A stretch of 64,000 bases of DNA from Psychrobacter proteolyticus (GCF_003350005.1 NZ_QLKS01000003.1:186001-250000); one strand, 5' to 3'; positions 19,109-29,314 are shown, counted from the first letter of the stretch. Notes: generated from the letters alone by a model not told the origin. Numbers and translations are program-made.

Positions 19109-22100
19109 ATGACCGTAAAACCATCTGTACAAAATCAGTCGTCAACGCCTAATTCATCGGAAAAACCCTTATCAAAACAAGAGAACTCTGACTGCTTAAG
19201 TATAGGCGATGCCGTCTATAACCTAGCAGACCATACGCCGATGATGGTGCAATATCTAACCATGAAAGCCAACTATCCACAAGCACTGCTCTTGTACCGG
19301 ATGGGTGACTTCTATGAGCTGTTCTTTGACGATGCTAAGCGTGCGGCGCAAATACTAGATATCACACTGACGCGCCGTGGTACGGATAAGGCAGGCAACA
19401 CAATAGCCATGGCGGGTGTGCCGTTTCATGCAGCCGATAGCTATATGGCACGCTTGATCGCTGCTGGTCAGACAGTAGTTGTATGCGAACAAATTGACGA
19501 ATCGACAACTGGCAACGCTGATAATAAGTCTAATGTCCCTGCGATGGGCGACAAGCAAAAGAAAGACAAAAGCAAATCTGCTGCTGGTAGCATCATGCGC
19601 CGTGAAGTAGTTAAGACGCTTACCGCAGGTACTATTACTGATGACGCATTGATTGCACCTAATCATACGCCGACTGTGGTCGCCATCGATATTGCAGCTA
19701 TGAAAACGCAAGACAATAGCCAGACGTTACAAGCAGCCGTTAGCCAGATGGATTTGGCTGCAGGTACACTGACTACCCAGACACTGATAGCAGACAAAAA
19801 TGATATCGATAATTTGCAAACTCAAATGCTTACTGTATTAGCGCGTTTTGCGCCTAGTGAATGCATCATTAGTGAAGCGCTTATTGATAGCGTTGGCGGC
19901 AGCATTGGAAGCAATGATACAGAGTGGCTACTGTGGTTACGACAAAATCTGGACTGCCCTATTATAGAAGTGGCTGCCAATGATTTTCATCGTGAGCATG
20001 CCAGTGACACTCTTTGTCAACAGTTCGAAGTCCAGCGTCTCGATGGGTTGGGCATTCATGAGGCTCCACTTGCGCAAACCAGCTGCGCTGCGCTTATCCA
20101 CTATGCGCGTCAAACTCAGCAACGCCACGTGCCTCAAGTCAACCAACTCATTGTTGAGTACAGCGATGACTACCTAATTATTGATGCTAATAGCCAACAA
20201 AACCTCGAGCTATTTACCCCTGTTAGTAGCAATGGCACTTCTTTGATATCTGTGCTGAATCACTGTCAGACTCCAATGGGTAAACGCCTACTTGTGCAGC
20301 AAATGAAGCGTCCACTGCGTCAGCATTCACGTATCAGTATGCGTCTAGATGCGATAACTTGTTTGCTGAAACTAGAGAGTAACTCAACTGAATCAAACCA
20401 AGATGTAAAAGATGGCTCACTGGTTACACGTTTGCGAGAAACTCTGAATACTATTGGCGATATTGAACGAATCAGCAGTCGAATCGGGCTAATGAGTGCC
20501 AAGCCTCGTGACTTACGCAAGCTCGCCGATGGTATCGCTAGTAGCGCCCAGCTTACTACCTTATTGACAGCATCGGGTATCAGTCATGAAGACGCTGGCC
20601 TGTTACCAATGTTGATGCAGCAATTGCCAGATCAACTACCTGCTGTTCAATCCGTCGCCGAATTAATTGAGCGCGCTATTGTCATTGAACCACCTGCGCA
20701 TATCCGCGATGGAGGAATGCTAGCGGCAGGCTTTGATGAAGAGTTTGATCGCCTTACCCATTTGCATGACAATATCCAATCGACGCTAGACGAGATGGTC
20801 GATCGTGCCCGTCAAGATAATCAATTACCGAGTCTAAAAATCGGCTTTAATAAAGTTAGCGGCTTCTATTTTGAATTGCCCAAAATGCAGGCAAAGAATG
20901 CCCCTGCCCATTTTATCCGTCGGCAAACGCTCAAGAGTAGTGAACGATTTATCACTGATGAGCTAAAGGAAGTCGAGACAGAGTATTTGAGCGCTCAATC
21001 TTTGGCGCTGGCGCGTGAAAAGCAGCTGTATCAAGAGCTGCTCACTCAATTAAACCAACATTTAGCTGATCTACAACAGCTTAGCGCGGCTATTGCCCAA
21101 CTAGATGTGCTAAGCAATTGGGCCCATCTTGCCATGATGTATAACTGGCAGCGCCCAATCATGGGGCTACATACAAAAGACCAAAGCGAATCAGTAGCCA
21201 AAAGTCAAACCAACATTGATATTCGTCAAGGTCGTCACGTTGTGGTCGAAGCGGCATTGAATCAAACAAACGCCAATAGCAGAAATAGTAATTCATTAAG
21301 TACAAACTACTTTGTCGCCAATGACTGCGCATTAGGTAGCAATGAACATCCTGAAAGATTACTTCTGATTACCGGCCCTAATATGGGTGGTAAATCTACC
21401 TACATGCGCCAGACCGCGCTGATTATACTGCTCGCGCATTGCGGCAGCTTTGTGCCAGCAGCTAGTGCTCATATTGGTGATATCGATCGCATCTTTACGC
21501 GTATTGGTTCAGCTGATGACTTGGCAGGTGGCAAATCGACCTTTATGGTAGAGATGATTGAGACGGCCAATATCTTAAATCAAGCAACGAATAAATCACT
21601 GGTATTAATGGACGAAGTCGGTCGCGGTACTGCCACCACTGATGGTCTTGCCATTGCCAATGCCTGTGTCAATCGCCTAGTCGAGATTGGCTGCCTGACA
21701 TTATTTGCCACTCATTATTTTGAGCTAACACAATTAACGAATGATATTGGCAATCACCATGCTGATATCCGTAATGTCCATGTAGCAGCCAGTGAGGTTG
21801 ATGGTCAATTATTGCTATTGCACCAAATTAAAGATGGCGCAGCAAGCTCTAGCTTTGGATTACATGTCGCAAAAATGGCGGGCATCCCTACTCAAGTGCT
21901 AAATGATGCTAAGCGCTATTTAGCAGACAACTTACAGTTAGACCATTTAACCGTAGATAAAGCACAAACTATTGATGATAAAAATGAATTAGCTAAGTCA
22001 GTAAAGGATAAACGGCAAGAGAGTTATAATGATGCTACTCTCAATCAAGAAGTAAGTCATACCGCTCAAACATCAGACGCATTAAGTAATCCAAAACAAA

Positions 22101-22210
22101 ATCAGCTATTTAGCATACAAGATGAGCTAAGTATGATTGATCCTGATAGCTTAACACCTAAGCAAGCACATGATTTACTTTATCACCTTAAGAAAATCAT
22201 TAGTCATTAA
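19109..22210 (+). CDS. mutS: DNA mismatch repair protein MutS
   Basis: Recognises mismatches and starts methyl-directed repair. From the ATG at 19109 the protein has 1033 residues; the frame continues upstream to a TTG at 18998, but those 37 residues are not MutS-like. The mismatch-reading FYE motif ([16 protein letters not shown]68 and E70), the Walker [10 protein letters not shown] (756-764), the Walker B region [11 protein letters not shown] and [11 protein letters not shown] are intact. It is about 180 residues longer than E. coli MutS because of an extended N-terminus and hydrophilic insertions, for example around [20 protein letters not shown], near [11 protein letters not shown] and before the C-terminus ([18 protein letters not shown]). 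It precedes fdxA, as in Pseudomonas. Confidence 0.96.
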   Translation: MTVKPSVQNQSSTPNSSEKPLSKQENSDCLSIGDAVYNLADHTPMMVQYLTMKANYPQALLLYRMGDFYELFFDDAKRAAQILDITLTRRGTDKAGNTIAMAGVPFHAADSYMARLIAAGQTVVVCEQIDESTTGNADNKSNVPAMGDKQKKDKSKSAAGSIMRREVVKTLTAGTITDDALIAPNHTPTVVAIDIAAMKTQDNSQTLQAAVSQMDLAAGTLTTQTLIADKNDIDNLQTQMLTVLARFAPSECIISEALIDSVGGSIGSNDTEWLLWLRQNLDCPIIEVAANDFHREHASDTLCQQFEVQRLDGLGIHEAPLAQTSCAALIHYARQTQQRHVPQVNQLIVEYSDDYLIIDANSQQNLELFTPVSSNGTSLISVLNHCQTPMGKRLLVQQMKRPLRQHSRISMRLDAITCLLKLESNSTESNQDVKDGSLVTRLRETLNTIGDIERISSRIGLMSAKPRDLRKLADGIASSAQLTTLLTASGISHEDAGLLPMLMQQLPDQLPAVQSVAELIERAIVIEPPAHIRDGGMLAAGFDEEFDRLTHLHDNIQSTLDEMVDRARQDNQLPSLKIGFNKVSGFYFELPKMQAKNAPAHFIRRQTLKSSERFITDELKEVETEYLSAQSLALAREKQLYQELLTQLNQHLADLQQLSAAIAQLDVLSNWAHLAMMYNWQRPIMGLHTKDQSESVAKSQTNIDIRQGRHVVVEAALNQTNANSRNSNSLSTNYFVANDCALGSNEHPERLLLITGPNMGGKSTYMRQTALIILLAHCGSFVPAASAHIGDIDRIFTRIGSADDLAGGKSTFMVEMIETANILNQATNKSLVLMDEVGRGTATTDGLAIANACVNRLVEIGCLTLFATHYFELTQLTNDIGNHHADIRNVHVAASEVDGQLLLLHQIKDGAASSSFGLHVAKMAGIPTQVLNDAKRYLADNLQLDHLTVDKAQTIDDKNELAKSVKDKRQESYNDATLNQEVSHTAQTSDALSNPKQNQLFSIQDELSMIDPDSLTPKQAHDLLYHLKKIISH

Positions 22211-22221
22211 AGGGAATTGTC

Positions 22222-22258
22222 AAAGCGTAGTAAAGGCGCTAAAATACGCTTTATTTTC
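22222..22258 (+). terminator. Possible weak terminator after mutS
   Basis: AAAGCGTA (22222-22229) pairs with TACGCTTT (22245-22252) across a 15-base loop and is followed by ATTTTCC. It is a poor match to a classical terminator. Confidence 0.4.
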
Positions 22259-22416
22259 CAACTATTCTATGTAGCCCTTATAGTTGATTTAATTTAAAAG
22301 AATTACAATGCAGCTGAGCGCAGACGTATAAATAATACTTCAGGCAAGGCTGACACAATAATTATTTTGAAAGAGATTGACTATATCAGCCAATCCAATA
22401 ACAGGTAGACCTCACT

Positions 22417-22740
22417 ATGACCTTTGTCGTTACAGATAACTGCATTCTTTGCAAATACACCGACTGTGTAGAAGTCTGTCCTGTGGACTGCTTTTATGAA
22501 GGCCCAAACTTCCTAGTCATCGATCCTGATGAATGCATCGACTGCGCACTATGCGAGCCTGAATGTCCCGCCAATGCGATCTTCTCAGAAGATGAAGTAC
22601 CAAAAGATCAAGAGATGTTTACTCAGCTAAATGAAGAGCTGGCGCAAAAATGGCCAAATATTACTGAGATGAAGGGGCAAATGCCAGAAGCTGAAAAGTG
22701 GGATGGTGTGGAAGGTAAAATTCAGTATTTAGAGAGATAG
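22417..22740 (+). CDS. fdxA: Seven-iron ferredoxin FdxA
   Basis: A 107-residue Azotobacter-type 3Fe-4S/4Fe-4S ferredoxin. The N-terminal cysteine pattern ([17 protein letters not shown]) and the second cluster set ([16 protein letters not shown]) are complete, and the acidic C-terminal extension ending in [13 protein letters not shown] is typical of FdxA. It is a low-potential electron carrier. It follows mutS by 206 bases, an order common in gammaproteobacteria, and ends at a strong terminator. Confidence 0.95.
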   Translation: MTFVVTDNCILCKYTDCVEVCPVDCFYEGPNFLVIDPDECIDCALCEPECPANAIFSEDEVPKDQEMFTQLNEELAQKWPNITEMKGQMPEAEKWDGVEGKIQYLER

Positions 22741-22773
22741 TATTCTCCTCAAAGCATCCGTAATTGACACAAC

Positions 22774-22816
22774 AAAAAACCACCTAATGGCATTTGCTAC
22801 TAGGTGGTTTTTTATT
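22774..22816. terminator. Bidirectional terminator between fdxA and pilin gene
   Basis: AAAAACCACCTA and TAGGTGGTTTTT form a 12-bp stem around a 16-base loop, with A- and T-runs outside. It serves fdxA and the convergent pilin gene. Confidence 0.9.
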
Positions 22817-22837
22817 GTTAGTAATGGAACTATTGAA

Positions 22838-23221
22838 TCAAGGTAATACACGACATGGCGACCCATTAGGAACATCACACTCTATACGTCCATTAGAAGG
22901 CTTTTTAGCGACGGCTACAATTTTCTGTTGCGTTTCTGACGTCCAACCTGTTGCATCAGTAATGAATTGGCAAGCGCTGGAGACTGGCGCAACAGGCGAT
23001 GTGCTATTATCTTGATCATTGATTTCATAAAAAACCTTATTGCTATAATTTTTTGCTTCTGACAAACAACTACCAAGTTGAGCACCTTGGATATATTGCT
23101 GATAAATTGGTATAGTAATGGCTGCAAGTATACCAATCACTGTGACTACGATTAACATCTCAATCAGAGTATAGCCAGCTTGAATTAAGAGTACGCGATC
23201 TGAAGTTGGCTTCATAGTCAT
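22838..23221 (-). CDS. Type IV pilin-like protein, four-cysteine paralogue of the adjacent pilin
   Basis: A 127-residue class-a prepilin. The processing site is QAG/YTLIEMLIVVTVIGILAA: glutamate 5 of the mature protein is present, but the first mature residue is tyrosine instead of the usual phenylalanine. The mature domain shares with the pilin at 23546-23917 the blocks CLSEAKNYSN (there [10 protein letters not shown]) and the end CDVPNGSPC (there CDFDNGASC), so the two genes are diverged duplicates with four matching cysteines. Starts at 23221 or 23215 are both possible. A near-perfect sigma-54 promoter lies about 30 bases upstream (23251-23267). It may be an alternative major pilin or an accessory pilin. 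Confidence 0.85.
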   Translation of the reverse strand: MTMKPTSDRVLLIQAGYTLIEMLIVVTVIGILAAITIPIYQQYIQGAQLGSCLSEAKNYSNKVFYEINDQDNSTSPVAPVSSACQFITDATGWTSETQQKIVAVAKKPSNGRIECDVPNGSPCRVLP

Positions 23222-23250
23222 ATCAAAAATTATAAATGTTACTTTGAGAG

Positions 23251-23267
23251 TGCACGCATCGTGCCAT
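23251..23267 (-). promoter_or_regulatory. Sigma-54 (RpoN) promoter of the pilin gene at 22838-23221
   Basis: The minus strand reads ATGGCACGATGCGTGCA. Against the consensus YTGGCACG-N4-TTGCW all seven bases of TGGCACG match, and TGCA of the -12 box matches; GG and GC have the required spacing. Predicted transcription start about 23240, giving a very short leader. Confidence 0.8.
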
Positions 23268-23440
23268 GCCTAGTTAATATTTAAAAACTTCAATACTATA
23301 CTTGTCTATTTTTACTCATGACTAAGTGAAGTATGAAAACCAACATTACTTCAATATAATTAGTCAGAAATTTTGTATTAGCAATTAACCAATTTTGTTA
23401 AGTCTCCAATTAAAGTATATATTCCTTAGTTTTAGAATAT

Positions 23441-23474
23441 AAAAAAAGCCAAACAAAGTGGTTGGCTTTTTTTA
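23441..23474 (-). terminator. Rho-independent terminator after the pilA-like gene
   Basis: AAAAAAAGCCAA (23441-23452) pairs with TTGGCTTTTTTT (23462-23473). On the minus strand a T7 tract follows the stem, 72 bases after the pilin stop. Confidence 0.9.
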
Positions 23475-23545
23475 TAGAGTTTAAGTATTTGTACTTTAGG
23501 CCGTATCAGAGTAGTAGTCTTATACGTGCTAACTAAAGATTAGAG

Positions 23546-23917
23546 TTATTGAAGCACACAAGACGCGCCATTGTCAAAATCACATACAGCATTTGCACCC
23601 GTACCATTACGTGGTGTACCAGTAATGGTAGTACCAGCAACAGTAGTACTAGCGTCAATGGCAGGGTCAGAACCAATCGAAGCACACGCTCCTGAATCAG
23701 CAGCTGGTGCAGCTGGTGCAGTGCGAGAAGCACTTGGATCAGATAAGTAAACATATACTAAGTTAGCATAAGACTTAGTTTCGGCTAAACAAGCAGTATC
23801 AGAAGACTTTTGAGTATAGTTCTGATAAGCAGGGATAGCGATAGCTGCTAGAATACCGATAATGGCAACAACGATCATTAGTTCGATTAGGGTAAAACCT
23901 TTTTGAGCAGTGTTCAT
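23546..23917 (-). CDS. pilA: Type IV major pilin, PilA-like
   Basis: A 123-residue prepilin with the short basic leader MNTAQKG, cleavage before [20 protein letters not shown], glutamate at mature position 5, and a C-terminal half with four cysteines ([22 protein letters not shown]). The last pair forms the loop typical of pilins. The gene is alone between a sigma-54 promoter (24007-24023) and a terminator, as expected for a highly expressed, PilS/PilR-controlled major pilin. The ribosome site AAAGGAG is close before the ATG. The name pilA is by function; which of the two neighbouring pilins is the major subunit is not proven. Confidence 0.86.
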   Translation of the reverse strand: MNTAQKGFTLIELMIVVAIIGILAAIAIPAYQNYTQKSSDTACLAETKSYANLVYVYLSDPSASRTAPAAPAADSGACASIGSDPAIDASTTVAGTTITGTPRNGTGANAVCDFDNGASCVLQ

Positions 23918-24225
23918 ATGAACTCCTTTAGAGGGTATTAAGATAACGAATTCAGGTAACGCTATCTCTAGTTATATAATGTATCTGTATCTCGTACTAT
24001 TTTAGCTGCATATAATATGCCAACATAAATAAACTTAGGACTGGTGCTTGCTACGTGCTGGCCTATTATCCGTATTTATAACAACTTACCTACAATATCT
24101 ACAACTACTGACATTAAATGTTACCTTTTGAATACTAATTATTGTCAGCGTTTGTCATTTATAGAAGAAGAAATGCCGATAACTGACGTTTTTTGTCAAT
24201 TTTGTTAAACCCTATACACTAGTTT
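23918..24225. other. Upstream region of the pilA-like gene
   Basis: Apart from the sigma-54 promoter at 24007-24023, this 308-base AT-rich region is without a gene. The 200 bases upstream of the promoter are the likely location for activator binding, but no site can be named by eye. Confidence 0.6.
24007..24023 (-). promoter_or_regulatory. Sigma-54 (RpoN) promoter of the pilA-like gene
   Basis: The minus strand reads TTGGCATATTATATGCA. It matches YTGGCA of the -24 box and TGCW of the -12 box, with the correct 10 bases between GG and GC. The predicted start of transcription is near 23996, giving a leader of about 80 bases. Confidence 0.72.
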
Positions 24226-24648
24226 CTACTTCCATTCGTTTTCTGTACCACAACTCGTATCGCGGCATTTATATCCTCGATAGTCTAAACTAATTTTGCC
24301 ATCGTTTTTCATACGCTTGTTTGCTATAGGTGTCGCAGTTATAGTCCATCTAGATGTTAATGGACTTGGAGAGATAGCCACAGTATAGAATGCATCGCCC
24401 TGAGGATAATCTTTAACTAAGTCTGTAGTAACCACAGTGCTGTATTTGCCTTGTGCCATTTTGCGACTTTCAAGCTTACTAGCAATATTATGCAGCTCGC
24501 TCATCATATCAGTACGATGACCTTTTTCTATATAGCCTTGATAGCTAGGATAAGCAATAGCGGCCAAAATACCGATAATAGCCACGACTATGAGCAGCTC
24601 TATCAACGTAAAGCCCCTTTGAGTTCTTAGATTTACGTCATTACTCAT
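24226..24648 (-). CDS. pilE: Minor pilin, PilE-like
   Basis: A 140-residue prepilin if started at the ATG at 24648 ([12 protein letters not shown]), a few bases after the upstream stop; a longer frame starts at 24660. Cleavage is expected at [20 protein letters not shown] with glutamate 5. The following [20 protein letters not shown] and the C-terminal pair CRDTSC are characteristic of PilE-type minor pilins, which sit at the pilus tip with PilV, PilW, PilX, FimU and PilY1. It is the last gene of the pilY1 operon. Confidence 0.87.
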   Translation of the reverse strand: MSNDVNLRTQRGFTLIELLIVVAIIGILAAIAYPSYQGYIEKGHRTDMMSELHNIASKLESRKMAQGKYSTVVTTDLVKDYPQGDAFYTVAISPSPLTSRWTITATPIANKRMKNDGKISLDYRGYKCRDTSCGTENEWK

Positions 24649-24653
24649 CGTTA

Positions 24654-25265
24654 TTACCATACCTGTGAACCATTACCACAATCAGTAGATTGGATATCTA
24701 TATTATCTTTGGTCATACATCTAACACCAATACTAGTTAACATAATCTTATTGCCATTTTTGACATAGCTTGTAGAGTTAGGTGTGGCTAACATTTTCCA
24801 TGTTCGTCCTGTAACATTATCGACGCCTGAACTGGTGACTAAGCTTCTAGGCGTGCCAGCTGTATCTCCATCAACTAAAGTAATACGATAAGTATAGTTA
24901 TCTCCGCTACCTTCAGGAATATTGATGATAGTATTGCCTGTATTTGCGTAACTATAGCTGGTATTACCTGAACTATCGACTGCCTTTGGAACAAAACCTT
25001 TATAAGTCAATGCTGATGATCGCCAGCGCTCAAGCTCAAGCTGTAGTTGTTGCATTTTGGCTTGAGTCTCTAACTCTGCATTACGTACGACATATTGGCG
25101 ATAACTTGGAACAGCAATAGCAGCCAAAATAGCCAAAATAAAAACAACAATCATCAATTCAATTAGTGTGAAACCTTTCTGCACTCTCGTCTTTCTTAGA
25201 CTATCAGTTGAACTCCGACAGTAATCAATCAATGCGTGCGACGCATTACAGCTCTGCCTAATCAT
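24654..25265 (-). CDS. Minor pilin of the PilE/FimU type
   Basis: A 203-residue prepilin when started at the ATG at 25265, which overlaps the pilY1 stop (GATGATTAG), showing translational coupling; the frame is open further upstream. The leader is long (about 30 residues, including [15 protein letters not shown]) before [18 protein letters not shown]. The mature domain carries [20 protein letters not shown] and a pair of cysteines near the end (RCMTK and DCGNG). It resembles the PilE-type subunits that follow pilY1 in Acinetobacter and Pseudomonas. The exact orthologue is uncertain. Confidence 0.82.
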   Translation of the reverse strand: MIRQSCNASHALIDYCRSSTDSLRKTRVQKGFTLIELMIVVFILAILAAIAVPSYRQYVVRNAELETQAKMQQLQLELERWRSSALTYKGFVPKAVDSSGNTSYSYANTGNTIINIPEGSGDNYTYRITLVDGDTAGTPRSLVTSSGVDNVTGRTWKMLATPNSTSYVKNGNKIMLTSIGVRCMTKDNIDIQSTDCGNGSQVW

Positions 25266-28200
25266 CGACAGACTCCACCAGTTGCTCAAACCATCTGGTT
25301 GTGAACAAACGATAGCTCATAGTACTAACGTTACCGCCACCTGATCCACTAGCATTCTTTTTGTCTTTATCAACACTAGCGCCTAAACAGTTACCACCAG
25401 GGCAGTTAGTATCGAGTCCTGACTTACCTGTCGTCATGCCTACACCAAAGTCAATACGGTCTTTAGAAGCTACGAGCTCACTAAAACTCTGTGGACCTAA
25501 CATGATACGACTAGTAGGGCTTTTTGCGTCAAAAGCACCAAAAGCGAGCTCTTGAATACCCTTACCCGCACGTACGAAGCCACCCGTACCATTTAATGAA
25601 TTATCAGACTTTGTGGTATCCTCCTGCTCGCAGACTCCATAAGGTAGGCAGTAAACTTGACGCTCTGAACCACCAACAATTTGAGCCGAACAACCACTAG
25701 TCTCGTCATACTTCATTTCTGGACTGTAAGCAGTCATATAATAAAGACCACCTAGCGCTAAACCATCTCCCATAGCTTTGACATTCTTAACTTGATTATA
25801 ACCATCGAATAGATTTAGCGGATAGTACCAGCCTTGCTTAGTCGCAACATTTGGACGCATATCTGTTTGTACACTAGTTTTTGTCGCACCAGCCACTTTA
25901 TTAAACGGCAACTCGGTAAGGTCGCTTGAGGTAAGTTCTTTAGTTGTTAAAGATACTGCTGAATCCTTCGCGTATAACCCTTGGCTAGCAACGTCTCTAT
26001 CAATAATTCCGAACAACCGATCCGATTGGCTTGGTATAGTATTACGTAACCGCGATATTGGGTTACTTCTATCACCTGATGCAACATTTACTAGCGCAAA
26101 AAGTACACCCTTATCTTTGTAAAAACTTACTGAAGGCTGACCATAAAAACGAAGCTGTAAGCCTTTTGCCAGTAGCGCTTTCGAATTGGCATCACTCTTG
26201 TTATCACCACTAGCATTGAAAACTCTTACTATACGACGAGTAAAATTATTGATTCCAGCACTGCCACTGATACTTTGACCGTTGCGCAGATCTACACGGA
26301 ATACTTGGCCACCTAAGTCAGCAAAATATAAATGGTCTATCATACCGTCGTCATCACGGTCTAGCGTAGTGATTTTTCCGACCACACTGTGCTGCATTTC
26401 TGGCACTTTAATATGCTTGCCAGAAGCACCTGAATTTCGACCTGAAATGGACCATAATACGTTACCTGTTTTGGCATCAGCGATGTAAACTGCATTACCA
26501 TCTATCACCGACTTAACGCTGCCTTTACATTCATCAAACTTATTATCTGCAGCGCCTAAGCGGAATGTTGGATCTTCATAACATTCATCATATCCACCAC
26601 CGAAAATAATCACATCTTTAATACTATTTGTACCCTCTCCAACTTTTATTTTACCTGTAACAGGCTCACTCCACGCTTTGCCTAGTGCTTGGTATCCATC
26701 TGTGTTTTCACTCAAACTAAATAGCATCTTTGGGCTATCAATTTTGCTAACGTCTAGTCCATACAACCCTTTTCCACCTTGACGTAAACCTCCGTAAACA
26801 TATACTTTATCAGCAGTGATTTTTCCAGATGACTTGGAGTTAGGTGCACTAAAGTCATATTTATAGCTTCCTTGCACCGACCACGGAGCATCTACACCAA
26901 AAACAGGCGAATTTGCGATAGTACTTGCTGGTTGTAGCGCTTGAATCTGTTTGCTTAGGATGGTTTTTGGGATAAAGGCTAAGCTCTCTTGTCCAGTTTC
27001 TGCTGACGCGATATGTAGTGCACCTTCCATTGAACCAAACATCACATAGTCATCTCGGCTACTTTCGTCAGTTGCAACCATGCCAGCATCCGCATCAACT
27101 TTCCCATCATTATCACTATCTTTGTTGGTTGCATTGATGTTGGCACCGTAAGTAATCAGTGTCGGTCTTGAATGAATCACACCACCTAACACTTTTATAT
27201 CACCTGGTGGTGTTGTGATAATTTTTTCAAGTTCTTTCTTGACGTCTGCTGGCGTATTGCCAATACGTGAGGCTTCTGCTGTCGTTGGATTAGAGTCATA
27301 GCCCAAAAAGCTGAGTAAATACAATTTAGTCAATGTTGAGTATGAGCTGTCAAGACTATCAAAACCAACGAGCTTGCCCGCAGTTACTCCTACTTTCACT
27401 AATGCATTGTTACTTTCTACATACACATTACGTGACGTGTTTTCTGATTTCGTGGGTACTTTTAATTGAGCATAGAACCCACCCGCTGTGATTCTATTAT
27501 TTACATTGACACTAGCACCAGCTGCATTAGTGACGGTTTCATTACGCGTACTCCAAATATCTTGAGCATCTGGGTTGAGATCATCTGGAAATCCGTCTTT
27601 ATCATCGTCAGTGTAAAGCCTTTGGTTATCTTTACCGTATAGTGTGCCTTGTTTCACATTATACTTTTTAAGATTCCCTGCCCATATGGCTGTGTCACTA
27701 CCTACTTTTGGCTCTAGCATTGGCAGGTAAGCATAGGGTTTAACACCCAAACTACTTAAGGGATCTTGTGGAACAGTAATAGTACCTGCAGGTGTACTTG
27801 GCAAGTCCATTTTCAGATCTTGTATCACGGATAAAACACTACCAACGATATCCTTAGTGTCCTTAGCAAAATAAAAGCCACCCTGCCCATAGCCACCAAC
27901 GTTATCATACTTGCCAGACTCCATCCCTAAATTACAAGCATTGCGCGCATCCGAATTACTGGCTGATATTTTCGAGCAATCATAGTATTTTTTATTGTAC
28001 TTATAAGATTTTCCGTCAGCATCTTTAAATCTATCAATAGTGCGCTCTACTGAGGTGTAGTTGGCAGGATTATCGACTGTATTAAACGAACTACCGAATC
28101 CAACCATGGCAGTCTGTACTTGATTTTTTGTACGTAATTGTTTTGCAAATTCGCCCATACATTCCCAGCCACTTGATGAGCTGCTGAGTCCACCACTAGG

Positions 28201-29256
28201 ACAAAAATTTCCTGTCGTGTTCAATGCGGTTGACATCATTTTTTCTAGTGCATCTTTATTTCCCATAGTACTAGGAAAACCGTCTGTTAGTAGATACACC
28301 CCTTTTGCACCACATTCTTGAGTGGCGGGCGCAATATATTTGCTACTATTATTATTTACGATAGAACGGTCGTATGTCGACATCATACCACTGTAGCCAT
28401 TTGATGAATAACCACCTGATGAGCTATTACCCAGCATATAGGCTCCAGCATCGGTAAAAGCTGTAGCCATCGGCGTACCACCTGATGGACTTAAATCTTT
28501 CAAGAAGTCATAAATACGGTTCTTTTGGCTAGCATCTAGCGGCTTAGCAGCTACTTTTATCTGCCCTTGATTACCATTATTATAACCAAAAGCCCCAACA
28601 CCCATAATAATGTCTTGATTAACACTATCAAAAGCTAGCAGCTCTAACATTGCTAGCTTAAGCTTCGACATCCGATCATATATCTTTTCACCTCCTTTCA
28701 TACAATATTCTAACTTAACACCATTTACTGGATCAGTATAAGTGATGGGACTATAGATAGCGGCAGGAGCACTACCATCGCCACCATCAACTATACATAA
28801 TTGGTCACCTTCACCTTTTAATCCATCTACGGTATATAACTGTACTATTTGATCAAATGTATATTTTGATGGTACGTCTGAACGGCTATTATAATAATAA
28901 TAATTTCTATAAGAGTTATCACATCCTCCCCGTCGATCGTAGCTCGTACATATCTCTTCATATGCTCGAAAGACATTCTTTATACCGTACCCACTCTCAT
29001 CTTCTTGAAAACTATAGCTACCACCCATACTGCCTGATTTATCTAGCATTAGTGTCAATGTGGGCTTATTAGATTCTGTACTCGCTTGATAGATGGTCAA
29101 ATCACCAAGTTTATTGTAGCTTTCATTACCAGAGCTATTGTAGCTTGTACCTGCCTGAGTCATTGTTGATGCTGTCATCAAGGTAATTACCGACACTACA
29201 ATAACTGTAGGACGAAACTGTCTTGATAACGGTGTAGTCGATCGAATAAGTTTCAT
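25258..29256 (-). CDS. pilY1: Type IV pilus tip adhesin/assembly protein PilY1
   Basis: A 1332-residue exported protein with a signal peptide (cleavage near TMTQA/GTSY). An N-terminal von Willebrand A domain has a MIDAS-like LDKSGSMGG at about 71-79, and the C-terminal half is the PilC/PilY1 beta-propeller, seen in VYGGLRQGGKGLYGLDVSK, IIFGGGYDECY and LYFADLGGQVFRVD. Three aspartate-rich calcium-type loops occur near residues 550 (DDDKDGFPDD), 712 (DSDNDGKVDADAG) and 965 (DRDDDGMID); the last corresponds to the known calcium site controlling pilus retraction in P. aeruginosa PilY1. It acts at the pilus tip in adhesion, twitching and surface sensing, together with the minor pilins encoded around it. 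Confidence 0.95.
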   Translation of the reverse strand: MKLIRSTTPLSRQFRPTVIVVSVITLMTASTMTQAGTSYNSSGNESYNKLGDLTIYQASTESNKPTLTLMLDKSGSMGGSYSFQEDESGYGIKNVFRAYEEICTSYDRRGGCDNSYRNYYYYNSRSDVPSKYTFDQIVQLYTVDGLKGEGDQLCIVDGGDGSAPAAIYSPITYTDPVNGVKLEYCMKGGEKIYDRMSKLKLAMLELLAFDSVNQDIIMGVGAFGYNNGNQGQIKVAAKPLDASQKNRIYDFLKDLSPSGGTPMATAFTDAGAYMLGNSSSGGYSSNGYSGMMSTYDRSIVNNNSSKYIAPATQECGAKGVYLLTDGFPSTMGNKDALEKMMSTALNTTGNFCPSGGLSSSSSGWECMGEFAKQLRTKNQVQTAMVGFGSSFNTVDNPANYTSVERTIDRFKDADGKSYKYNKKYYDCSKISASNSDARNACNLGMESGKYDNVGGYGQGGFYFAKDTKDIVGSVLSVIQDLKMDLPSTPAGTITVPQDPLSSLGVKPYAYLPMLEPKVGSDTAIWAGNLKKYNVKQGTLYGKDNQRLYTDDDKDGFPDDLNPDAQDIWSTRNETVTNAAGASVNVNNRITAGGFYAQLKVPTKSENTSRNVYVESNNALVKVGVTAGKLVGFDSLDSSYSTLTKLYLLSFLGYDSNPTTAEASRIGNTPADVKKELEKIITTPPGDIKVLGGVIHSRPTLITYGANINATNKDSDNDGKVDADAGMVATDESSRDDYVMFGSMEGALHIASAETGQESLAFIPKTILSKQIQALQPASTIANSPVFGVDAPWSVQGSYKYDFSAPNSKSSGKITADKVYVYGGLRQGGKGLYGLDVSKIDSPKMLFSLSENTDGYQALGKAWSEPVTGKIKVGEGTNSIKDVIIFGGGYDECYEDPTFRLGAADNKFDECKGSVKSVIDGNAVYIADAKTGNVLWSISGRNSGASGKHIKVPEMQHSVVGKITTLDRDDDGMIDHLYFADLGGQVFRVDLRNGQSISGSAGINNFTRRIVRVFNASGDNKSDANSKALLAKGLQLRFYGQPSVSFYKDKGVLFALVNVASGDRSNPISRLRNTIPSQSDRLFGIIDRDVASQGLYAKDSAVSLTTKELTSSDLTELPFNKVAGATKTSVQTDMRPNVATKQGWYYPLNLFDGYNQVKNVKAMGDGLALGGLYYMTAYSPEMKYDETSGCSAQIVGGSERQVYCLPYGVCEQEDTTKSDNSLNGTGGFVRAGKGIQELAFGAFDAKSPTSRIMLGPQSFSELVASKDRIDFGVGMTTGKSGLDTNCPGGNCLGASVDKDKKNASGSGGGNVSTMSYRLFTTRWFEQLVESVDD

Positions 29257-29314
29257 ATTGAGCTCCTGCTATATACTGTTATAAACGTGACTTAGTCACT
29301 GACTGTTAGGTGTA

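Larger units (their letters stand above)
23222..23545. other. Intergenic region between the two pilin genes
   Basis: It holds the sigma-54 promoter of the downstream pilin (23251-23267) and the terminator of the upstream pilin (23441-23474). The rest is AT-rich and without a gene; it could carry PilR-type activator sites upstream of the promoter. Confidence 0.7.

Noticed and set aside
24040..24060. Another sigma-54-like site further upstream of pilA (CAGCACGTAGCAAGC on the minus strand)
   Set aside because: It lacks the -24 GG and the TT of the -12 box; the site at 24007-24023 is clearly better.
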